Source of the DNA: Isoetes taiwanensis
Lineage: Eukaryota; Streptophyta; Lycopodiopsida; Isoetales; Isoetaceae
NCBI GenBank assembly: GCA_021234155.1
Contig: JAJEKV010000087.1
Span: 3,095,242 to 3,159,241 of the forward strand
DNA: 64,000 nucleotides
Direction: 5' to 3'
In this document: positions 42,851 to 56,150 of the stretch, in pieces
How positions within the stretch are numbered: position 1 is the stretch's first letter
Layout of the letters: each line of letters opens with the position of its first letter
Notes under the pieces: generated by a model
Database searches by the model: none
Told to the model about the DNA's origin: nothing
Seen by the model: the letters and a program-made list of their open reading frames with translations, nothing else
Translations under genes and position numbers: made by a program

Positions 42851-44781
42851 AATAGTTAAGATTTTACTACACTATAACAGGGCCCAATTACCACTATTTA
42901 TGGGTTCAACTGCGAGATGAGTGGATCCTCACTAAAAGTGCCATAAAGTAGCCAATATTCATAATGTTTCAGTAAGCAAGCAAGAGGATTGTGCTTGGAA
43001 TATGTGCTATGGGCAGGGAGGATTTGATCTGGGGTGTGGATTCATTGGATTTGGACTTTTGGAAGTAGGTCTATCTGAAAATTTTGTTAACTGGGTAATC
43101 ATGACCTTTGATAGAAGACTCCAGGTGCAACATAATAAAACACGGCATAAAGGGTCTCGGCAAACCAAAAACATTGAATAAAGTAAGTCAGTATAAGGGG
43201 TATCAATTTCCCCCGACAATCTGAATTAAGTCAAACAATAAATTTGGGGACATCTGAGTGCTCCCTTAAAATACTATATATCTATCTATAGATAGATCCA
43301 CGATAATTCTCTTATTGATCCGACCTTTGGCAATTGCTTCAACATCGAAACACAGTGACATGCTTGAGAGTTTTTGAGCTAATGGCATACGCAAGAGAGA
43401 ATCTGCATGTTCTTTTACAGAGAACTTTGAATCTATTTAGATCTGAAGAAGACATTAGTTTCAATGGATAAAGGTAAAGAAAGGACACTCCATTTCATCC
43501 ATGGCCTTCTTAAAAAAAACAAAGAACCTCTGAAGAAATTGCCATGCCTGTAGTTTATCACTGTCTATTTTTCTCTGACATCAGATTTCTACATTCTCTC
43601 ATCTTCAGCATGTTCGCTATCATGACCTTCGTGATCCAGCCAGATAGTTATGCATAAGTAAGGAAGGTGTTGGCTAATAAGAACAAGATCTCTCAAACAC
43701 CATGATGATCCTTTGTGTCTTTAAGCAAGCATAGGACTTACGTGCTGGTCGTCGAATAACTGGAGATAAAGACTGCCTAGTCAAATCTACTCTACAAAAC
43801 GCACACATTTCAAGTGCACATTGCAAATTTCGGCAATATACACAGTTACATAATTCTCAGTAGCACATAAACCTTAACCAAGTTTTGTGAAAACCGCTGC
43901 TTAAGCTTGGTAAAAGCGATCAACTAACCTTATCTTGGCTCTTATCTTGGCCCTTCGAACTTCTGTTAGACTTATAACTATAAAAAAAAGGGGGAATAAA
44001 ATATCTGTAAATTTACATGCAATTGTAAAATATATGCAGTACACCACAACCAAAACGCCTAGATCGATGTCTCATTCCATATTATCATTCCAGAAGCAGT
44101 AAACAAAAATTGGACTTCCACATTTACAAAGGTATATACAACAACCTAAAACTCTAAAGAATGACAACACCAAAGACGCCTATATATATACATGATGATA
44201 CCACAATTTAGCATGTCGTTAATAGCTGTTAATAGCTATAGAAACGCCTATGTTTGTTGACCATTGGTTAAGTTTTCCATCCAGTCCTTTGTCAACCACC
44301 ACCAGGTCCTAAAAAACACTGCTCCATTAGGGCATGTGGTATTTTTTATGCTAATGCCCCCACGTGAATAGCATCATATGGGGCATGTTCTGGCCACCCT
44401 TCTTGCCCATCTTCACAATATTCACAATATAAAAATGTCTTCACAATTCACTATATGAAATTAACATTTCCCATTTTTTTGTGATAATAAAGATGGGCTC
44501 TTATATTTTTTAGCTAAAGCATAATAATTCAGACTCTAAAATATCAACTTGACATCAGGAGCATGCATTCCAGACTGAAGATGCTAGCAGCTCAAGACAA
44601 GCACCATGTATATGTGGGGCAGATATTGTTGCATTATATCCAATTGGCATTGGGCTATCAACATAGGCCATTTCAACATTGTTTATCACCAATAAAAAAG
44701 CTACAGAAAAAGACATTACTTAACTTGAAATATAACAACCAAGAATGCCATCAAGCAGGACATAGCAGAAATACCATGTTA

Positions 44782-47700
44782 GGTTGCATCCCGGGGGGTT
44801 CACGTATGTATTCCGTAGAATACATGTGCGTGGACGGGAGAGGGGTTTTTTCGAAAAAAAATAGTACGTATACATGCGGGCACTCATACATTTTGGCGCC
44901 CAGATGTATGCATTTTCCACGTTCCGGGGATGGATTTCTTGGAGCTGCTAAGGCATAAGAGTACGTTTTAGGGCTTTGAATCCGAAGCTTGCTGCCAGAA
45001 AAACGTTTTAGGATTTGGTGTTTCGGAGTTGGTGTTTCGGAGGTAATGTTTTGAAGTTTTTTCGTCCTGCCACATAAAAATCTAGCACAGAGTTTTAGTC
45101 ATGATCGTGGTTGCCGTTTTGATGGCTTGAACCATTTCTTTGATCGTGGTTGCCGTTTTGATGTTTACGCAGCGCCACTGAGTCGTATGGATGACATCTA
45201 TTTGAGGACGCATGCCTCACTGCATCTGGAGGCTATGCTTGAATAGATTCTCGTTGCAGCTAAAAGTATGAAAATGGCATTCTAGATTTTTTGTACCAAG
45301 CAGAGGCCGGATCTGCTGATGGCATACGTTGTCTGTGCTCCATGTCATAGTTCGAATATCATATTAGGCTATGGACGGATTTGTTGAAGGTAAATCTCTG
45401 TACACATATGGAGCTATGTGAAATGGGAACTTGTCCCTCTTTAATGCATGGAATATCATACTTGGAGATATGCAGGACGAATTTCAAAGGGCAAAAGCCC
45501 TGCTACACACCCAAAACAGCTTGTTGTTGTTGGTGTATACCACGACTCCAATATTCAGGTTATTGGAGGTACTTGTTTTGGCTTTAAATGTTGTTCATCA
45601 TGTTTTAGCCTTGTTTGTGGGGACATTAATTCGCTGATCTATGTATGCTAAAGGGAATTATTTATATATAAAAGCAATGTTTCATATGTTTACCATGTAA
45701 AGTAGTATTTGAGAAGCTGTAGTACATGCACAAGTTCTGAAGCTCAGATTGTGGCTTGTAAATTGCATTTGATGGGACGCTAATATGGCGTTGACTAGCA
45801 TAAGTATCCTAATTTATATGTTCCATTGCAGATTAATATGTTAGGTTGTTGAACTGATTTCTCAAGCTTGATGCAGATTATGTGAGATGGACCTTCTAAA
45901 GGATATAGTGGTGCAGATCTGGCAAATATCATGTGAGTTTTTCTGCAAAAGAGTAAGCACGTTATAAGTCAGTAGATCTTAACATGCTATATATTTATTT
46001 CTTTAGGGAACGGCAAAGCAATTTTAACCAAACGTGAAGACAAGGACGTTATAGAAAGGTCGGAACTGATGGAGGCCCAGGATAGGGTAACCACTTGTCA
46101 TCAATGACTCTAACTAGCCCGATCTGCATGATTTAAGTCTACATCTATCAGGCACACAACCTTTTCGATCCTTCTCCTATACTGCATATCATCCTGTTAT
46201 TCCCCATTCTCGTTAAAAGGTGTTGCAACTCGAACTATACTCATTCTTATGCTGCTTTCCATCAATAGTGAAGGTGCTTAAGCAGAGTCAAAATAAATGA
46301 TTAGAAGACAAAACCTAAAAGTTACAAAACATAGAAGATAAAATGTCATTTGAAGTCTTGAACAAAGATGTGCATCCATGAGGGGATCATTGTTAATAAT
46401 TTCTCTGATTCTTGGGTCTTACATCTTGAATATTGCATGCATGTTTAAACATGTGAAGTGTAAATGCGTTTACCCCCGTTGTGTACCCACAAAGAACGCG
46501 AGGGTCTTTACCAACGGTCAAGAAGATGTGCTAGGTGTAACTAGAGAAGCTTGCGTAAGACTAGCTTATCGAGAAGGTGCGATTGCAAAGATTAGATTGC
46601 TACTTTAGAAAACGGTATTCTTTTTTCATAAAGGTTCGTTTGGGCATTCTTCAGAAGTTCAAATTTGGCATTCTAGATAATATAATTAATGACATGGATG
46701 TTATCCATTTTCTCTAGACAAATATTAAACTCATTGATGGTGAACTGGACATCGTCGACCCTCCATTTTGGTGTTTGGAAAAAACAGGACTACATTGATG
46801 CTATTGTTAGAAGATGTGCCTGAGTGTCTTGCATTCAATGCACAATACTTCTTTGTTATTGGCTTGAATGTATCTTTTAAAGATATCATATGAAAGATAA
46901 AGTTCGTGGATTATCAAGCGACTATAAATATGCCATTATAAATTGAGAAAATCTTTTGCCTCACGAAAAAGCATATCATTTGCTAGAGCCACATTAGAGA
47001 TATCTTGAGCTTGATAAAAGCTATTATCATTATGCATGTTTAATTCCTAGCGTAGATGTATTGTTCATGTTTTTCCCTACTTTCTATAACCGGGCTTGTT
47101 GAGGAGCGGTGTTTGGAAAGGACAACGTGTCATGGTTGTCGGAAGTTATCTTGGAGAATTTCGGTACACTTGCCGAGTTTCTTATCCTTTAAACGGGGAT
47201 GATCGCACTAGGGAAGATATCTTATGATCCGATCGTGATCTTGTCTATAACGTGAGTGTTCATCCGGTACTTGTTAAATTAGAATGCACTATTACGGCCT
47301 CGGTTTACTTTATTATTGGCATTTTATGCGGATGCATCCCAAGGTACGAGTGCACTACTGAGATGAATACATGCGATATGCCATTCAAAAATGCTCATCG
47401 GGGAATATCATTCTCATTGTGGAAACTATTGCAGGTTTGATATTCATCAAGATATAATATCATTGGACCATAAGCGGAAGCATGCAAAATTTTTATTCTT
47501 TTGTTGAATTTTGGGAATAGATCGTCTCCTAGAGAAGAAAGAGATATACAACGACGAAGATTTGGGATATCTTTAACAAAGCACCAAGGATTCCACAGGT
47601 AAATGGTGTTACAATTTTTTGCATGGTAGATGATGTATTTATCTGGTCTTTGCATGGTTTCAGCCCGAAGTGATACCAATTGATGAATATGGAGCTCTTG

Positions 47701-48430
47701 TATACCGGTCGCTGGGGATGGGAACTCCCTTCCCCAGGAGGCGACATTCTCTCCACGAAACGTTGGTTTTGTCACCTTTGGAGCACCACGCCCAAAAACA
47801 GAGTTCCTCGCAAATCTATCCCCGCCTCTCATATTTTGAATTCAATTGTCCGATTGTGTGTATGCGTGTTTGGCCAGGTACAAGCGATAAAAGATGAGAC
47901 CTGGAAAATGATGGATGCCCTAGTGAAGAAAAATATTTCCAAAGTTCGAGAAAAAGTTGCCAAGAGTGGACAGCCACCTGTTGAAGAAGATATGTTGCTC
48001 AATTTGTGGATGCAGGGAAATCACACGAATTTTGGTGGGCATTTAAAACAAATGTCATGCACATGGCTTTCTAGTCTTGTAATATCTGTTCCAACAATTC
48101 TTGTTGATATCAAAATATTTATCTGAGATACAGATTGGCTGGTTTACCTTTTATGTTCAATGCAACATTTGCGGACTGGATGTAAAAATACGGCAGAGGG
48201 TAGGATACATGAATGAAAAATGGACGTAAAAATAAGGTTGAGGGTAGGGCAAGAAGTGCTTAGACTGGGTGTAAAAGTATGGACTCGGGTATGATTCTTC
48301 GACAGTATGGGACCGTATACATAGGGGTTTCTATGGAGGGTCAGCTGTATACAGAGGGGTTTCTCCTGACTTGATGCACGCACATGCCATATGCCCCTTA
48401 TATAGAGGTGAACCCCCCGGGGGTTGCATG
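44782..48430. mobile_element. Putative TIR element carrying exon-like pieces
   Basis: GGTTGCATCCCGGGGGGTTCAC at 44782-44803 (22 bp with one CG-run difference) returns as its reverse complement at 48408-48430. Weaker similarity continues about 80 bp inward (ATGTGCGTG, GAGAGGGGTTT). Exon-like plus-strand pieces inside: FDVYAAPLSRMDDIYLRTHA (about 45155-45244); GNGKAILTKREDKDVIERSE ending at a GT (about 46009-46088); GVWKGQRVMVVGSYLGEF and YPLNGDDRTREDIL (47107-47225); and KDETWKMMDALVKKNISKV (about 47890-48010). None could be named. No matching target duplication was seen. Gene-piece capture is an inference. Confidence 0.45.
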
Positions 48431-48953
48431 ACGGCTCTACCCATAATTCTTTAGGTGAGTGATGCATTATGTGAACAAGAATGAGAGCAGCACTGTATTA
48501 ATTAGACTTAAATCAAATAACCTACTGCATAGGTAGAATTTCAATCTCCACCCTATTTTCTGAGCAGAGGTCAGGAACTTGCAGTAAAGAAGTAGCTCTA
48601 AAAATATTCAATGATTCGCAAAAATAAATTGACAGAGAGGTGATGAATAATACACATGATCCAGAGAAAAATATGTCTTGTATAATATTCACAGGATAAT
48701 ACTAAAGCGCTCTAATCTACAAACATAAGAAACAAATAACAGACAGTTTAGGCTATGGCAACGCCAAGCTTCCTGTGGCTATGGCAGTGTTTCGATCTAC
48801 AAAGCTCCAAAAACATGCAAAATCAGATTAAGAACATACCGTGTTGTTCAAGATGAAAGCATATCATTTCTTGAAGGCCAGGGTCTGGCATAAAGGAGCT
48901 CATCTGCATCCGCTGCATCTAAATTTGCTCGTCCAATTAGAGTCCAACAATAG

Positions 48954-49557
48954 CTGGTTAGACCGTTTCTAGAACGTTCAGATGCGGACAATATAAAAAG
49001 ATATGACCACAAAGAATGGATCACTTTAAGAAGCTTTCCACTTCTTCACACGGGCCTTCCATTATCCTCAGGGAATGATGTTTCTTCTTCCAAGGAAAAG
49101 CAGAAATCTGAGAAACAGAAGCCTCCTGTTATGGATACACTGGGAAATTTGAATGCTCTTCAATTGCCTTCCAATGATGGTGGTCAAGAGAAAATAAAGG
49201 ATGTGTCATTGGATTCTGAACCATCTTCTCAAGCAGCTATAAGGGTGATTCCGGTTAGGCCAGTGAAAGAGGAGAACTTGAACAAACAGGTGCACCCCAA
49301 AGCGGCCTCACAAGATAAACAAATGGATACCAAGAAACAAATTCCAGCTCTTAATGATGTCAAATCAGAAGTGGGCAGCAAACAGACCCAGTCGGCTTTT
49401 CCGGGAGAGGATTCACAAGTGCACAATTCCCGTCGTAAGTAAAACCAGAAGTGAACAAGCAGGTAAATGCTAAGGGCAAGCAGGGATTTCCACCATTGAA
49501 GCTTGCTGTGGATGATTGCAAGAAAGAAGTGGAAGAACAAAACTGGCCTCTGTTCTG
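48954..49557 (+). other. Exon-like fragment of an unknown, disordered protein
   Basis: After an AATAG acceptor the frame is open for exactly 160 codons (48954-49433) to a perfect GTAAGT donor. It begins LVRPFLERSDADNIKRYDHK, then turns into a Lys/Ser/Gln-rich, low-complexity stretch (SSSKEKQKSEKQKPP; QVHPKAASQDKQMDTKKQ). A possible last exon (about 49484-49555) reads GFPPLKLAVDDCKKEVEEQN and stops. Codon pattern and splice signals suggest a real or recently lost gene; no 5' exons were linked and the protein is not recognised. Confidence 0.4.
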
Positions 49558-51713
49558 AAGCTTTATGCATTTGTTGTTAGGTCTCTCGTAATGTAAATGA
49601 GCTAGCTTCTACTGGCAAAGCTTGAACATTTGCCAAAAAAATGGAATAAATCTATCTACAATAGAAGTTTGTCCTGGCCCTTTTCAATGACATCCTGTCG
49701 TAAATTGTAGATGATATGACATGAGTTCATGCCACTTGTGAGTGTCACCATACACATTCTTCTGGAATGAGTGTTAATGCAGAGAGCCAGGTGACAACTT
49801 GACATCAGTCATCAGCCTGTTTCTTTTCTGGTATGCAGAATTTTGAGAATAGTATTTCTAAACAATCTGCAGAAGCATCCATGGCAGGGTCTCCATGATA
49901 CAATCTATTAAAAGACTTGCCTCAAGAAACTAGCTCCCAGTAAACATATTTCAGCAGGTAAATACTTATGACAGAAAGCAGCTTATGGATGTATATGCAC
50001 ATACCTCTTTATGATTGTCCATTTTTCCTTCCCAGTATCACAAAGTCTGCAAGATTTCTTACCTGAACATATAGTAGAACAACGTTTAAATATAAATCAA
50101 TTTCTACATAGAAACTTAGCCATTGACTGATCTACTTAAAACTGCATGGGGCAACAAGCTTTAAAGTTTACGCACAACTAAAAAATTTGAGCTCCTGTGT
50201 CAGTAAACTCCCCGAGACCTAATTTTAGAGGTATAATATATAAAGAGAAGAAGAGCCAGACAACAAAACCCTAATTGTCAGCTAGACTCTGTGAGATATA
50301 AGATATGCAAATTAAGCTAGATCATCTCTCACAAATAAACCAATCACCGCATGTCCGATCCGCTGGTAACAGCATTTTGGTTAAAATGGTTTTTGGCGCA
50401 AAACTTAACTATTTATAAAACTTGCAAACTCACCTATAAGTACATTTTGGTTTCATTCTTCAAAACAGTAGCATGCTCCGACAGCAATCCACAGAAGCAT
50501 TCAGCAGAATCAGTTCATGTTAGTAGCTTCCTCATCCTCGAGAACAGTCTCGAGGGCAAAGATCAAGGACATGCAAAACCTAAGAATAAACGGACCTTCA
50601 AGAAGAGTAGCAACTCCTAACCGGTTTCAAAATTGGATGCGCAAGAAGAGCGGCCACCGCCAGTTTACACCCTATAGCAAGTTTTTAGCAGTCATTGGCA
50701 TATTCTTGGCATATACTCGCATATACTTGGAATATGCCATAAACCCACATAAACAAGGGCTTGCCCCCTTAGGGGCAACCCATGTTGGTTCAAACATGAC
50801 CATGGTTGATAAATAAGGCGCTCGCACTACACCCATGAGCATTGTTGTTGTTATTGTTGTTTGTTTTATGCCATATCATTGTCATTGGGGTGACTGAAAA
50901 CACATGTTAACTAGTTCAATGGTCAGTTATAAGTACATTAGGTGTGATTCCTCCAAACATTGCATGAATATTAGATGTCATTGCGAAACAACCATCCCAT
51001 ATTTAGGTTAGGTATGGTAGTCTCCCACGAATATCTCATGACCTTACAGAACCAACTGACAGATTTAGATAGCTGTACATGGAGAAAAGATATGCAACTT
51101 TTATAGATTCTGAAATATTATTGTTTATAAGGTCATAGAATCTAAGCTAGGAACATCAAGAATCTCATAGAAGAGCAGTCCATATGAAAAATTTCTCTTG
51201 TTGTTTTCGTCTTGGTTTAAGGGACGCATATTCCTCGACTATAGCATCCTTTTTATAGCTTTAGAATGAAGAAATAGTAAGGTCTCATTTTAGAAAAAGA
51301 TGGTTTGCATGCAACACAGAGAAATGCAAAGAGCCAATCACGCAGCGATATTAGCCTAGTGGCAAACCCCTGCATATATGAAGACAGAGCGAGGGAAACC
51401 TCCTCCCGTGGATTCTACGCTAGCGGTGCCGGATCTGCTAAAGCTATTCCTTTTCGGACACTTCCTTCCCTTGTCGGATGGGTATGGTTTCTTTCGGTCT
51501 TTCAATATTTTGGATGTGATTTCCCATCACAGTTTTTCTATTTGGATCGTTTTTTATTTGGTAGCGTCTTTTACAAGTAGCTAGGTATGTCTGAATTATT
51601 GGTTCTCTGTTTTGGATTGAGAATAATCCGCTTGTTTATCGACAGATCGTGTTTAATGTTTGAATCAAGTTTATAAGTTAGTGTATTTGGAATCTACGGG
51701 GAGTTATTACACC
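49558..51713. other. No gene recognised; possible 5' UTR of the next gene
   Basis: An 89-residue plus ORF (50351-50620) is unassigned. The 50680-50790 repeat relates to 42740-42850. The segment from about 51370 to 51590, GC-richer and ending near an AAG/GT-like site, could be a 5' leader exon of the gene at 51714. Confidence 0.4.
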
Positions 51714-54270
51714 ATGGCTCCGACCTCACAGATGAAACTTGCCCTTGTGAAGCCACCTTATATGTCTAGTGCAAATGATTCTGAGAGGAGCGGTTGGGGT
51801 TTATGGGAGCAGATGAGGTTCATGGTGATGATAGTTCTTTGGATAGCTGCTTGGATAGCACGTGCATTGCTTGTATTTCTTCCACAACAGCTTTCAGGTT
51901 GTAGTAGCCTTGTGGAGGTTCTAGAGACAATCAGCCATGGTAGTACCTTGATTGAAGACGAAAATCGTGGCAGAAGGGTCTGGTGTGGAAATGCAAGTGG
52001 ATTGGCGAAAGGCGCAATCGGTCGTGCTCTATGCCAGGTGTGCCTAGGTATCAAGTCAGATTGACATGCTGCCATTGCTTTTAAGATCATGCCACTGATA
52101 AGTTTATTACAGGTTCTAGAGCTTGTCAATGATATTCCTCTGGCATCCAGGAAATATGAGTTTGCAAGATCATTAGCAGATAAAATCATTCATGACAATG
52201 CCCAATATGGAGGTTCTGGTCTAGTTGAAGTGAACAAGCTTGCCTTGGAAGCAGGTTTTGCAAGGACTATATTTCTGTTGGAGAACTCTTTAGAAGGATG
52301 GCAAAGACAACAACAGGTGGATGCTCGAGGATGGCCCTGGCGGGCGATCAAGGGGTCTTTTAGTTATCCGTCTTTCTCTATGTTGCTTTTGCCAATCATT
52401 GCTTGCATGCGAAATGCCATCTGTAATGTTATTCCTCAGCAATGCACCCAGTTAGTTATGTCGTCTGCTGTTCAGAGAGTAGAAGATGGTGAAACAGCAG
52501 AAAAGTTAGCCCAGGAGCTGCTATGGTTGGCACAAAAGTTGCATGAGAACTCAGGATTTGATGTTGCTATTCTACATTGGAGTTCAGCCAGTTCTTTGGC
52601 TAACCTTTCAGTTTATGCAAATCCGCGTGTGCAGCGTGTGCTTGTCAAGCTTTCTGGTTAGTTTTTCCTTTTCACTTTTTGTGAGCTTGTAGTCTTATGT
52701 TTTTGCCACTCATCTTTGGTGCTCATGAGTAGCTTATAGAATTACCCTGTCTTCTATTCCCTTGATTGAGCTGGTGTTTTATCTTATCATAAGTAACGTG
52801 TTTGAATACCTGCAACACATCTGTTAAAGTTTCTTTCTAGTAGCGTATTTTGTCCATGCAATCCAGTCATCATCACTGTAACCTGTAAAAATAACCGTCA
52901 TGCAGCCTAAATAACTTGCATGCATTGCTCCATTAGCCTGGATTCAGGGGCATACTTTTGTGCCATCCTGTAACCTCTTTGTCTGAGTTCAGATATTTGT
53001 GCCGTTCTTCCTTTCGCTGCTGAGTTATTAGTTGTTTCTGCAATGTGTGCACTGAAGTCTTGAGACCTAAAAATCTTTTTACCTTGTTTTGCCCATAAAA
53101 TATTATCTCTTTCATCAACATTACCAGTGCCTCCGTCCAATCCATTGATCGCAACTAACACTGCCAGCCTCTGCTGTGAGGCCTTAATGCTAGGACTATT
53201 TAAAACATATCTATTGTGCATGTCTGTTTGGACGACCATTGGCGTAACATGAACATGTGCAGTTTTTTTGTTTGTCTTTATATCTTTTTGGTCTCTGTTG
53301 AGTGTAAGAGAATACTTCTGTTTTTGGACCTTCATAGCCACTTTCATAGCTGTTTGCTTTTCCAAGTAGTTATTGGATCCAATGAACTATTGTTGAGGCT
53401 GCTAGTTTTCATAGCCACTTTTCTAGCCGTTGGCTTTTCCAACTAGTTGTTGGATCCATGAACTACCGTTGAGGCTTGATAGTTTGTGTTCTTATCTTAA
53501 AATCAGGCATTTGCTTAATCTTTTTTATCTTAAATTCAGGATTTCCCTGGCCTTAAATTTCTTTCTGTTGTTTTGTGTGCTTCATTTAACGTCTTTGGTC
53601 TCCAATTTCAGACTTGCAATAAAGGTCTCTTTTTTTTATCTGTGAGGTGTAATGTGGTACGGCAATTAAAAATGTGACAATGCACTCCTATCCTCCTGTT
53701 TCTTGTTTTTGGGTTTAATATTTGAGGAGGTTTATTGTGACATGGTAGATATCACCATGTAGTTTTATGTTCCAATATTAGCTCTACAAAGTTATATGTA
53801 GTGTAAAGATATTACCTGAGATGTGGAGCAGCATAGCAATGCCATGCTTCTATTGCTCTGTCTAATCTCTTAAGTTTGTCTGTATATTTGCAGCTTATTT
53901 ATGCACTGGCCTTGCGAATGCGGATATTGTGGCACCAACGGATGTGACATTGAAACTGCTACTGTTATGGATTCCTTTGCTTTGCAAAAGCACCTGCAAT
54001 GTTGATGGTGCGGTATTCACATCTTCGGAAAAGCACGAGGCTGAAAGAACCTTAGAAAGGACCATACTTCTTTTGCCTGATTCTGAACAAGAGGTGGTTT
54101 TGGGACTTTGGTTGAGGGAATATGTTCTATCTGCATCAGATTGGCCAAACCTACAGAGTTGCTATTCTGGATGGTGCAATGCAACAAGGAAACTTCATTA
54201 TGCTCCTAATGAGAATGAACGCCAGCTTGGTTCTGCTAGCCCCATCAGTTATTTGGAGTACGAGAAATAG
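51714..54270 (+). CDS. Plant gene of unknown function, three exons, 414 residues
   Basis: Exons 51714-52037, 52113-52656 and 53894-54270 join in frame across GT-AG introns (75 and 1237 bp). The product is 414 residues, ending GSASPISYLEYEK. Near residue 35-60 there is a hydrophobic segment (MRFMVMIVLWIAAWIARAL) and another around residue 200 (MLLLPIIACM). Helical stretches dominate the middle (EKLAQELLWLAQKLHE). The C-terminus has LLLWIPLLCK, an acidic EKHEAERTLERTI and SASDWPNLQSCYSGWCNATR. That ending reminds me of the C-terminal region of some plant BTB/POZ-family proteins (At1g63850 and relatives), but no BTB domain is present, so I give no function. The frame is intact and the gene looks expressed. 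Confidence 0.75.
53334..53484. repeat. 75-bp tandem duplication in intron 2
   Basis: Two units (about 53334-53405 and 53408-53484) share TTTTCATAGCCACTTT, GGCTTTTCCAA and GTTGAGGCT. Splice sites are unaffected. Confidence 0.8.
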
Positions 54271-55725
54271 CTGGTTCCATTTTTGATGTGATTTTCCATG
54301 TAAATATTGTGATTCTTTGAGTAGTCTGAACTACAAATCTCAAGTTCATTGATAGCTGAGAACATAAGTATCTAGCACTAGCATATCTAATGCTTGTATT
54401 TAACTAGGCATTGTCTATAATAATATAGATTTGCTACAAAAGTACGATTTTCTGAATGTACGGTTTTCTGGATATTTTTTTTGATCAGTTGCAGAATGGC
54501 ATGGGCCATGCCAATTAGTCTGTCGTTGTAGGTAGTGTAATCTGTTCAGTTGCAGGGTTTCAATCTTGTTAGTAAGGTTGTAATTTTTATGGGTTACAAT
54601 TTGCCCGACAACTAACTTCGTGCATCCAAGCTAGATGGGATGCTCAGACCCGGGATTGGTTATATTCTTCTCAAGTCGCCCAATTGTTCAGCTTTTGAGA
54701 GTGGTTCAGCAAATCTATTCTCTCTTCGAAACTGCATGGAAGCCTCTTCGATTTGTGTCATCAGATTTTTAGCAGGCCTGCCTAAGCGTTTGTTTTCCTT
54801 TTCTAGCCTACCACGTAAGTGTGTCAGCCAAAACCAAATATTGTCCTTTAGATCTATTAATTTATTTTGAAAATTTTATAGCAACATGGATTCTTGCTCG
54901 GCTCCAGCCATGCATGCGTTCTCACAAGGAAAGAACACTCTTAGAGGAGAAAGAAATCATCCTGCAGAAGACAACGCTTGTAGACGAGGAGGAGAAAATT
55001 AATTCGAGAGGTATGAAATCATGCCCGTCTTCCAGCCTTTCGTCTATATGCAATTGAAACTCCTAACATACGCAGTAAATGCTTGGCAGGGAAAGGGATA
55101 CTATCAGTGAATCGGAACGCTTACAAGGGTGTTTTCCACTTTTGTCTTATAATGGCAATCTCTTAAATCTCAAGTCTTCAATATGTCTTGAAGATGGTGC
55201 TTCGTGCTAGATAAGCATGGAAATGAGAAGCAAATGAATGCAGTATTTTCTCAGCAATTTGGTTCATGTTTCTTGAGTGTCAGTCCTTCATAGTTCATAT
55301 AGAGCACCCAATCGTGCACAGATGCCGCAGCCGCTTGCCATCCGTACCTATATCCGGAGTTTAGAGGCCTTTGCAGAATATGGTTTAATACTTGATGTTT
55401 TACTCTCTAGTCTCTATACATTGAAGTTCCTTACATTTTGCCATGGCTTTCTATTTCTTAAATTTGTTGATCATAAATTTCTTGCAATTCCCATTTAGTT
55501 AATCGGTGGTTCTATTTCATGGGCTAGATAACGACCTTTGATGAGGCCTTATGGCCTAGGAGAACTGGTCGAGGCTTCCATGTCGAGGCTTCCATGTGGG
55601 CAGAAAATGCCGATGCTTCTTGGTCACATGGCCATCGAGACCGTTCACGTTCTAGGCCGTGTCATTTTGCTCTTGCATGCAAAATTGGGCAAACCTCTCA
55701 ATTAAGTGCACACTAGACTCGTTAC
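54271..55725. other. No gene recognised; may include a decayed LTR
   Basis: Short ORFs only. A minus-strand TGTAACGAGTC at 55726, right after a purine-rich GAGGGAGAGAA, could be the start of a 3' LTR belonging to the gypsy fragment that ends here, so part of this stretch may be LTR. TCGAGGCTTCCATG is tandemly repeated at about 55572-55600. Confidence 0.4.
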
Positions 55726-56150
55726 ATTCTCTCCCTCAAATTTGTAACCACGTCCTCGTGGGCAAGCTCAGGAAATTGGCAAAGAATCCATTTTGAATCT
55801 CCCCATGTCGTGCGTTCTGATCGGAGATGCAAAAAGTCATCTCTGCTTACCAAGTCATCGTCAACAAGCATGTGCAATGGGTCGAAGATATACGTCCTCA
55901 AATTGCTCACTTGGAACATATTGTGCACCTTAAACAAGCATGTGCAATGGGTCGAAGATATACGTCCTCAAATTGCTCACTTGGAACATATTGTGCACCT
56001 TAGCATACAGAGGTAGCTCCAACCTGTAAGCTACTTTATGGATGCGTTAGAATGCCTGGAAGGGTCCTACATATCTCGGAGTCACTTTCACGCACTTTTA
56101 AATGCCAAAGAGCTCTGCTTGGGATTGATGTGTAGGAACATATACTCGGT
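55726..56150 (-). mobile_element. Second gypsy fragment: integrase C-terminal end
   Basis: On the minus strand: FLHINPKQSSLAFKS, VKVTPRYVGPFQ, VAYRLELPLYAKVHNMFQVS, LRTYIFDP, then DDDLVSRDDFLHLRSERTTW and FPELAHEDVV before a stop at about 55722. This order is the C-terminal end of Ty3/gypsy integrase with the partial chromo-like tail of a different lineage from the 24-30 kb element. A TGA breaks the connection after VGPFQAF. Everything upstream (RT, gag) is missing. Confidence 0.85.
55863..56003. repeat. Exact tandem duplication of about 70 bp in the gypsy fragment
   Basis: The block starting AACAAGCATGTGCAATGGG and ending CATATTGTGCACCTT occurs twice back to back without visible difference, duplicating the coding stretch KVHNMFQVSNLRTYI. 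The identity makes it recent compared with the element's decay. Confidence 0.88.
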
